A stretch of 12,689 bases of DNA from an uncultured Acetatifactor sp. (lineage in GTDB: Bacteria > Bacillota > Clostridia > Lachnospirales > Lachnospiraceae). Below are positions 8,320 to 12,689 of this stretch, in pieces. The DNA lies in NCBI GenBank assembly GCA_910589655.1, contig CAJUTJ010000060.1, forward strand, positions 1 to 12,689, read 5' to 3'. Position numbers and translations under genes: made by a program. Each line of letters opens with the position of its first letter. Position 1 is the stretch's first letter. The notes under the pieces were generated by a model, which had not been told where the DNA came from, ran no database searches, and saw only the letters and a program-made list of their open reading frames with translations.

Positions 8320-8925
8320 TCAGGCTTCTAAGCAATAATACTTATCCCATTTCATGTCTTTAATTGCGATTTTGGAATCGGCGGCTTCATCCCACTGTAC
8401 GGAAAAGCCTGCTGCCCCTAACTCTTCTGCTATTTTCTGTCCCACTTCAACAGCTGTCGGTTTGTCAAAATAATTGCCGTAAGAGAAATAGAGCAAAGCT
8501 CTTTCTTCGTGTAAAATACGCTCCAAATCTTGCATGGTATAAAAACAACAACCGATAATTTTTTCTCCGTTTCCATGCCTTTCTGCAGCTATTTCATTGC
8601 AATCGTCAAAGCCGTCCGACTGAGTATATCCGGCACAATGCAGTGAAACGATTCCTTGTTCCTCTAATTTTTTAAAAGCAGAATCCAGTCTCAGGAAATT
8701 TTCTTGATTTCCGGTATTTTGATATTCGCCGCGGAGCGCTTTCATAATTTCGCAAAAATCTTCTGTGGATATATTCCCGCTATCATCCGGATATTCTTCC
8801 TCAATATATTCTTCGCAATCCTCTATTATTTCCTCGTCCGATAAAAAACCTGCTTTAATATAATTCATTATCATTTCGTCCAGCTCATCGGCACAGCATT
8901 CGTCCAGCTTATGCTTCCATTCCAT
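8320..8925 (-). CDS. DUF6891-like protein of unknown function
   Basis: An acidic cytosolic protein of about 201 residues. The N-terminal third is helical and very rich in D and E. The C-terminal part has the layout I associate with DUF6891: a GIVSLHCAGYTQSDG segment, a CCFYTMQDLER segment, LYFSYGNYFDKPTAVEVGQKIAEEL, and a closing strand GFSVQWD...IKDMKW. The function of this family is not known. The start at 8925 is chosen because GGAGGG lies nine bases upstream. In-frame ATGs at 8931 and 8946 are possible but badly spaced from, or upstream of, that site. Its own promoter lies upstream. Next to an Imm1-like gene, an orphan immunity role is conceivable but not shown. Confidence 0.8.
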   Translation of the reverse strand: MEWKHKLDECCADELDEMIMNYIKAGFLSDEEIIEDCEEYIEEEYPDDSGNISTEDFCEIMKALRGEYQNTGNQENFLRLDSAFKKLEEQGIVSLHCAGYTQSDGFDDCNEIAAERHGNGEKIIGCCFYTMQDLERILHEERALLYFSYGNYFDKPTAVEVGQKIAEELGAAGFSVQWDEAADSKIAIKDMKWDKYYCLEA

Positions 8926-8972
8926 CAGCATAATCCCTCCGTCCATGCAATTGTGATTTTGTTTAATTATAA

Positions 8973-9001
8973 ATTATACTACCTGTCTGCGGGTTCGTCT
9001 A
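8973..9001 (-). promoter_or_regulatory. Sigma-A promoter of the DUF6891-like gene
   Basis: TAGACG (8996-9001) and a perfect TATAAT (8973-8978) are 17 bases apart, about 50 bases before the start codon. The palindrome at 9034-9051 lies just upstream and could influence it. Confidence 0.65.
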
Positions 9002-9033
9002 GAATTGTATCTATAAATTTGAAAAACCAATAT

Positions 9034-9051
9034 TTAACCGTGTGCGGTTAA
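9034..9051. repeat. 18-bp palindrome, left copy flanking the thi module
   Basis: TTAACCG and CGGTTAA flank TGTG. The exact reverse complement occurs at 12330-12347, on the other side of the thiamin module. On the minus strand, reading out of the operon, the 7-bp stem is followed by ATATTGGTTTTT, so this copy could also act as a weak terminator of thiE transcription. Confidence 0.8.
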
Positions 9052-9088
9052 CTTATCGCTTGATTTTTTTCTCCTCTATCCAACTTTC

Positions 9089-9352
9089 CGGCTTCTTATG
9101 ATTCCCAATCTGGCAAGTCTCTTACTTGATACCCTTTCATATCTGACAGGTCTTCGGCTTCCCATGTTTCCCGGTCTGGCAGCTCTCTTGCTTGACACCC
9201 TTCCACGTCCGTCAGGCCTCCGGCTTCTCACGCTTCCCAGTCCGGCAGCTCTCTTGCCTGACACCCTTTCACGTCCGTCAGGCCTCCGGCTTCTCACGCT
9301 TCCCAGTCCGGCAGCTCTCTTGCCTGACACCTTTCCACGTCCGTCAGGCCTC
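9089..9352 (-). repeat. Tandem array, four 66-bp units, at the 3' end of thiE
   Basis: Units begin at 9089, 9155, 9221 and 9287, exactly 66 bases apart, and a fifth partial unit starts at 9353 inside thiE. The units nearest thiE are nearly identical; those further away are increasingly diverged. Each fresh unit can form a GCCTGAC/GTCAGGC stem. The thiE stop codon (9344-9346) lies inside the unit next to the gene. Since 66 is a multiple of three, an Arg-rich 22-residue frame runs through the array, but in another frame from ThiE. Confidence 0.92.
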
Positions 9353-9985
9353 CGGCTTCCCCGACACACTGTCAAAAGCTCGTTTCAGTTCCTCTGTCGC
9401 ACGCCGGATATCCGGCTGGGCTATAATTGCGGAAACAACAGCCAATCCATCCACTCCTAACTCAGCAAACCTTGCCGCATTCTCCCGGTTAATCCCTCCG
9501 ATTGCAACAATGGGAAGCCTGATATTTTGCCTGATTGTGCATAATATCTCCATTGGCACAATCTTTGCATCCTTTTTTGTCTTTGTAGGAAACATTGCCC
9601 CGACCCCCAAATAATCGGCGCCGGCCTCCTGTGCCCGCAGCGCCTCCTGCAAATCGGATACCGAGACGCCAAGCAGCATACCTTGGCCGATTACCTTTCT
9701 GGCAGCATCTGCCGGGATATCTTTCTGGCCGATATGAACACCGGCGGCATCCACGGATAACGCTATGTCTATCCTGTTGTTTATAATCAGCGGGAGTCCA
9801 TACCTATCCGTTATCTTCTTTACTTCTTTTGCCAAATAATAAAATTCAGAAGATGATATCCCGTTTTCACGAAGCTGTACCATGGTGCAGCCCCCTAAAG
9901 CTGCCTGTTCTACTGCCTCGCACAGGGTCATAGTGCTCATGCTGCTGCGATCTGTAACCAAATAAATGGAATAGTCGTATGCCAT
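9344..9985 (-). CDS. thiE: Thiamin-phosphate synthase
   Basis: It couples HMP pyrophosphate to thiazole phosphate to give thiamin monophosphate, in the cytosol. The 213 residues cover the whole TIM barrel at the usual length. Visible blocks are VQLRE (36-40), LIINN-R (66-71), GVHIGQKD (82-89), GADYLGVGAMFPTKTK (122-137), VAIGGI (160-165) and VVSAI (183-187). Two positions are unusual. The block normally read LREK has Asn41 in place of lysine, and the block normally read NDR has Asn70 in place of the magnesium-binding aspartate. The second metal-side aspartate, Asp89, is present. GGAGGCGG lies six bases before the ATG. The gene starts 17 bases after thiD and is the last gene of the operon. The last codons (KPEA) and stop lie in the edge of the 66-bp repeat array. 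Confidence 0.93.
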   Translation of the reverse strand: MAYDYSIYLVTDRSSMSTMTLCEAVEQAALGGCTMVQLRENGISSSEFYYLAKEVKKITDRYGLPLIINNRIDIALSVDAAGVHIGQKDIPADAARKVIGQGMLLGVSVSDLQEALRAQEAGADYLGVGAMFPTKTKKDAKIVPMEILCTIRQNIRLPIVAIGGINRENAARFAELGVDGLAVVSAIIAQPDIRRATEELKRAFDSVSGKPEA

Positions 9986-10002
9986 AGTCTTCCGCCTCCC
10001 TT

Positions 10003-10803
10003 CTAACTGCTTAATCCGTTTCGATATAAGTCATAAAAATGATGTATGGGACCATTTCCTCTTCCGATGGAAAGAGAATGTTCAATAGCGGTTGTAATAT
10101 AGCTCTTTGCTTTTTCTACCGCCTCCCGCACACTCATTTCCTTGGCCAGCCCTGCTGCAATTGCCGATGAAAATGTACATCCTGTGCCATGGGTATTTCT
10201 AGTGTTGATTCTGGTTGTTCCAAAATGGCAGAGTTGCTTTCCGTCAAATAGAACATCCACAGCGTCCCCCACACCGTGGCCGCCTTTCACTACTACCGTT
10301 TTAGTCCCCATTGCATATATTCTGCGGGCAGCGGCTTCCATATCTCCCAACGATAAAATTTTCATACCGGTTATCTTTTCCGCTTCCGGTATATTGGGCG
10401 TCAGGACATCCGCAAGGGGTATCATGTCATCAATCAATGTATCAATGGCCTCCAGATCCATAAGAGGGCAGCCGTTTTTTGCATACATAACCGGATCAAT
10501 GACCACATTTGCCGGCTTGTACTGTTTCAATTTAGCAGCAACGGCATCCATGCATTCCGGTGAAGACAACATACCAACCTTAACCGCATCCGCCCCTATA
10601 TCTTCAAAAACAGCGTCGATCTGTCTGCCGATCATATCCGGAGTGATATCCTGAATGGCTGTCACTCTGCTTGTATTTTCGGCAACCACAGAGACAATCA
10701 CGCTCATCCCAAAAACACCATACGCAGAAAATGTCTTTAAATCCGCCTGTATGCCCGCACCGCCGCTGCAATCAGATCCTGCAATACTTAAAACCTTTTT
10801 CAT
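10003..10803 (-). CDS. thiD: HMP / HMP-phosphate kinase
   Basis: It phosphorylates hydroxymethylpyrimidine twice to make HMP pyrophosphate, the pyrimidine substrate of ThiE. The 266 residues are of normal length for this ribokinase-fold family. Motifs are AGSDCSGGAGIQAD (8-21), the pyrimidine-side loop VVAENTSRV (39-47), VIDPVM (101-106), TPN-E (135-140), VKGGHG (172-177) and NTHGTGCTFSSA (203-214), with Cys209 in the anion-hole position. The loop residue Glu42 corresponds to a glutamine in many ThiD proteins; glutamate is, to my memory, also common in clostridial members. AGAGGA lies six bases before the ATG. It is the middle gene of tenA-thiD-thiE, separated from tenA by a spacer made mostly of 16-bp repeats. 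Confidence 0.96.
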   Translation of the reverse strand: MKKVLSIAGSDCSGGAGIQADLKTFSAYGVFGMSVIVSVVAENTSRVTAIQDITPDMIGRQIDAVFEDIGADAVKVGMLSSPECMDAVAAKLKQYKPANVVIDPVMYAKNGCPLMDLEAIDTLIDDMIPLADVLTPNIPEAEKITGMKILSLGDMEAAARRIYAMGTKTVVVKGGHGVGDAVDVLFDGKQLCHFGTTRINTRNTHGTGCTFSSAIAAGLAKEMSVREAVEKAKSYITTAIEHSLSIGRGNGPIHHFYDLYRNGLSS

Positions 10804-10824
10804 AAAACATCCTCTCTTCCATTC

Positions 10825-10904
10825 TATTTCTCTTCCATACTATTTCTTTTCCATACTATTTCTTTTCCATACTATTTCTTTTCCATACTATTTCTTTTCC
10901 ATTC
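10825..10904 (-). repeat. Tandem array, five 16-bp units, in tenA-thiD spacer
   Basis: TATTTCTTTTCCATAC (plus-strand reading) is repeated at 10825, 10841, 10857, 10873 and 10889. The first and last units each carry one change, and a degraded partial unit lies at 10811-10824. On the mRNA the array is purine-rich, reads GUAUGGAAAAGAAAUA, and ends just before the thiD ribosome-binding site. Change in copy number would alter the tenA-thiD spacing by 16-base steps. Confidence 0.95.
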
Positions 10905-10908
10905 TTTT

Positions 10909-11559
10909 CTAATCCCTATATGCCATTTCCCAGAAGGCAAGTTCCAGCAGGCTTCCGGTTTTAAAAATGCTGCTTAATCTCTCCCTTTCACATTGGGGCA
11001 GCGCATTACACTTTGAATCTGCAAAAGCACACCAGATTTTACAGTTTTCAAAGTACTGTTCCTCTGCATAATCCTGTATGAAATCAGAATATCTGGACTC
11101 TGCAATGTTTTGTGCCGCCGCTATTTTCCGAAATATGTAACTGTAACTCAGCATACACGGCAGCACGGCCATCAATATATCGCAGTCATTTCCCCGCTCC
11201 GCTGTCAGCTGCAAAAAATCAATATACTTCTGATTTTCCGGCAAAGGCTTTATGTATTCTATCTCTTCATCGGTCAACCCGAATTGCCTCAGATATGACA
11301 GCCTTACAAGGGATTCCCCGTCCGTCACAAAGCTTAAAATGGAGTAGTACATCTGAATATCTTTTAAATTTGCAGAACGATAAATTGCCATTCCGTAGAC
11401 ACGGGCATAATGTTTCAAATAAATACTGTCCTGTATCATATACTGCTTAAATTTTTCTTCGGGCAGCGTTCCTGTCTGCAAATCCTTTATGAAAGGCGTC
11501 ACGGCACACTTCTCCCATATAGGAATATTTTGTTTTACTACTTCATCCATGAATGTCAT
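10909..11559 (-). CDS. tenA: Thiaminase II / aminopyrimidine aminohydrolase
   Basis: TenA releases HMP from degraded thiamin (aminopyrimidine) and can hydrolyse thiamin; it feeds HMP to ThiD. The 216 residues align without offset to the numbering I know for Bacillus subtilis TenA through the active site: Asp44 and Tyr47 (QDSIY), Tyr112, catalytic Cys135 in AVLPCMLSY, and Tyr139. The C-terminal catalytic glutamate is Glu206 in LLELAFWE. Nothing essential is missing. AGGAGG lies seven bases before the ATG. It is the first gene of the operon, about 570 bases after the mapped promoter, behind a long leader with a THI-box-like aptamer, terminators and a 50-bp repeat array. Its position with thiD and thiE and the absence of thiC here indicate a salvage role. 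Confidence 0.95.
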   Translation of the reverse strand: MTFMDEVVKQNIPIWEKCAVTPFIKDLQTGTLPEEKFKQYMIQDSIYLKHYARVYGMAIYRSANLKDIQMYYSILSFVTDGESLVRLSYLRQFGLTDEEIEYIKPLPENQKYIDFLQLTAERGNDCDILMAVLPCMLSYSYIFRKIAAAQNIAESRYSDFIQDYAEEQYFENCKIWCAFADSKCNALPQCERERLSSIFKTGSLLELAFWEMAYRD

Positions 11560-11666
11560 TTTGAAACCTCCTAATGATTTGTAAAGGAATGTGCGAATCC
11601 CCAGCCCTCCGGATACCCGCAGACTCCTGTTAGCATGTCTCTTTTAAATGCCCGTGTGCGCAAAGA

Positions 11667-11916
11667 GCTCAAATGCGGCTCTTCATGCTGTGACGGTATT
11701 TCCTATCAGATAAAAAGCTACCTTGCGGCTCTTCGCACTGTGACGGCATTTCCTATCAGATAAAAAGCTACCTTGCGGCTCTTCGTGCTGTGACGGCATT
11801 TCCTATCAGATAAAAAGTTACCTTGCGGCTCTTCGCGCTGTGACGGCATTTCCTATCAGATAAAAAGCTCTATTGCAGCTCTTCGCGCTGTGACGGCATT
11901 TCCTATGATACAAAAA
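11667..11916 (-). repeat. Tandem array, five 50-bp units with terminator-like hairpins, in tenA leader
   Basis: Units start at 11667, 11717, 11767, 11817 and 11867 and are exactly 50 bases long; the middle three are nearly identical. On the mRNA each unit begins with a U-run, carries AUAGGAAAUGCCGUCACAG in the middle, and ends with AAGAGC. That AAGAGC pairs with the GCUUUU at the head of the next unit (loop of about nine), giving a weak hairpin plus U-tract at each junction. The last unit before tenA ends in a perfect AAGAGC/GCTCTT stem. The array lies wholly in the transcribed leader. Confidence 0.95.
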
Positions 11917-11942
11917 TAGAGCCTCCTAGAATCAGAAGCTCT
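11910..11942 (-). terminator. Second leader terminator
   Basis: On the minus strand AGAGCTTCT pairs with AGGAGGCTCT (nine pairs including wobbles) around a short loop and is followed by ATTTTTG. It lies 9 bases after the T-run of the aptamer-linked terminator and directly before the 50-bp array, so the leader carries at least two terminators in series. Confidence 0.7.
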
Positions 11943-11950
11943 TTCAAACA

Positions 11951-12049
11951 CAAAAACAGCGTAAGAAATTGCTTCCCTACGCCGGTATTAGCCGACAGGT
12001 CCAGAGGTCAGGTCTTAACCTTTTTCAACTTGTCCAGTTCCCTCGCAAA
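11951..12049 (-). promoter_or_regulatory. Variant TPP (THI-box) riboswitch with embedded terminator
   Basis: Reading the minus strand, the 3' half is classic THI-box: GACCTG, then CGG-CTAATA-CCGG, then CGTAGGGAAG. The 5' half also folds as TPP. P1 is TTTGC/GCAA. P2 is GAGG/CCTC, with two pairs changed on both sides relative to the Escherichia coli thiM aptamer, and the G19-A47 contact is kept. The base of P3 has the G21-C38 pair replaced by A-U. The pyrimidine-sensing CTGAGA loop reads TTAAGA (12013-12018), so the guanine corresponding to G40 is an adenine at 12016. Two bases are missing between CCTG and the P5 stem. GCGTAGGGAA (11973-11982) also pairs fully with TTTCTTACGC (11959-11968), followed by TGTTTTTG, forming a terminator that excludes the aptamer. 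The location upstream of tenA-thiD-thiE fits. The ligand is uncertain. Confidence 0.75.
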
Positions 12050-12132
12050 CACATATCACATACTATTCTGTTTCCTACTAACCGATCCCATTCACTATAG
12101 AGCGGGTTTGAATCGGGGTTAATCTGCATTGT

Positions 12133-12161
12133 ATTATACGCATAAAAGGCTCAAATGTCAA
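12133..12161 (-). promoter_or_regulatory. Consensus sigma-A promoter of the thi operon
   Basis: Perfect TTGACA (12156-12161) and perfect TATAAT (12133-12138) are separated by 17 bases. Transcription should begin near 12126, about 77 bases before the aptamer. The first part of the leader (about 12060-12120) can form a CCGAT/ATCGG hairpin. A full-consensus promoter implies constant strong initiation, with control left to the leader. Confidence 0.9.
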
Positions 12162-12329
12162 GCGGCGCAGTCCCTTTGCACAGAAATCACGCCGTTACTT
12201 TTCACACCCGCGTCACCGCGAAGTGTTTTCACGCTGTTTTTACATGGCAAACCTGAGACAGATATACTTGAAACCGCTGTTCTGCAATTTCTGTGTATAT
12301 GTTGATGCAGACGGAGTAAGGCAATACCA

Positions 12330-12347
12330 TTAACCGCACACGGTTAA
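12330..12347. repeat. 18-bp palindrome, right copy flanking the thi module
   Basis: TTAACCGCACACGGTTAA is the exact reverse complement of the sequence at 9034-9051. The two copies enclose the thi promoter, leader, three genes and the 66-bp array, with the CACA-loop strand pointing outward at both ends. Confidence 0.8.
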
Positions 12348-12689
12348 TCTTGGAAGTTCCATCAAACGGCACTGCTATTGATTATGCTTTCCACCATTGT
12401 CTTGTAAAAGTAATGCCATCAAACGATTTCCATATAAATTCAATAAGTCAACAACCCCGCTGCAAGCAACGGGCATCAAGCTTGCAGCTTCCCCTTGCCG
12501 GGCCACAGAACAAATACACACGGAATAATGTTCTTATTTTCTCATAACATACACCACTTTACAACTTATGCCAACCGCTACATTGATGCCAAAGCAGCTG
12601 TTTCAGTACCTTTGTAAAGACACTTGATTTTATGCCCGTTTCGACATTTTGCAGGAAAGTGGCATAAAATACCTGCCGGCGAATTTCCT
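12348..12689. other. Gene-free right flank with inverted repeats
   Basis: No convincing gene is present; the longest frame (65 codons, 12350-12547, plus) has no ribosome-binding site or recognisable product. Two perfect inverted repeats are visible: GCTGCAAGC/GCTTGCAGC (12459-12467 and 12480-12488), and ATTTTATGCC/GGCATAAAAT (12627-12636 and 12661-12670). The stretch may be a structured intergenic element or the remnant of something continuing past the window edge. Confidence 0.5.

Noticed and set aside
9076..9375. Arg-rich 99-codon minus-strand frame
   Set aside because: It is a by-product of the 66-bp repeat period being a multiple of three; it begins inside thiE at a TTG with no ribosome-binding site.
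11667..11916. CRISPR array
   Set aside because: The units are contiguous 50-bp repeats with no unique spacers, and no cas gene is present.
11951..12126. Cobalamin or THF riboswitch
   Set aside because: The conserved cores of those classes are not seen, whereas the TAAT-CC-GCGTAGGGAAG block and matching P1/P2 stems fit the TPP class.
12205..12240. Plus-strand terminator
   Set aside because: A weak bulged stem before TGTTTTT is present, but no plus-strand gene precedes it.
12350..12547. 65-codon plus-strand frame
   Set aside because: No ribosome-binding site or family resemblance, and the stretch is dominated by inverted repeats.

Overview
All six protein genes that can be supported lie on the minus strand. 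Ribosome-binding sites are strong (AGGAGG type), promoters are sigma-A-like, and the gene content (a class B sortase with a VKTGD-anchored pectate lyase, plus a tenA-thiD-thiE salvage operon behind a THI-box) points to a gram-positive Clostridia-type bacterium. A gut or plant-fibre-degrading Lachnospiraceae member is most likely. That placement is inferred from the protein families and not proven.

Layout from left to right. (1) Positions 1-586 have no gene. They hold two tandem copies of a 161-bp MITE-like element (the left one cut by the window edge), then a chain of stem-loops that probably includes the terminator of the sortase transcript. (2) Positions 587-6581 hold a two-gene surface module: a very large secreted multidomain polysaccharide lyase family 1 protein, followed downstream by its probable anchoring enzyme, class B sortase. 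The lyase's signal peptide is interrupted by a G8 tract that puts the start out of frame, so the gene is either phase-variable or affected by a homopolymer error. (3) Positions 6582-7023 are regulatory: the lyase promoter, two palindromes, and the terminator of the next gene. (4) Positions 7024-8925 hold two small, singly transcribed, acidic cytosolic genes: a leucine-rich-repeat-like protein with an Imm1-like C-terminus, and a DUF6891-like protein. (5) Positions 8926-12350 hold the thiamin module: a consensus promoter, a TPP-riboswitch-like leader, then tenA, thiD and thiE. It is bracketed by two copies of an 18-bp palindrome. (6) Positions 12350-12689 show no convincing gene, only inverted repeats.

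The thiamin genes form a salvage route. TenA regenerates HMP from degraded thiamin, ThiD phosphorylates HMP to HMP-PP, and ThiE joins HMP-PP to thiazole phosphate; no thiazole enzyme or transporter is in the window. The operon is odd in three ways. Its aptamer keeps the TPP fold, with compensatory pairs, but has lost the guanine that recognises the pyrimidine ring. A terminator stem is built from the aptamer's own conserved core, which predicts an ON switch. Each of the three non-coding stretches before tenA, before thiD and after thiE contains a different tandem repeat (50, 16 and 66 bp).

The strongest leads are the G-tract in the lyase signal peptide and the variant THI-box leader with its array of terminator-like 50-bp repeats.
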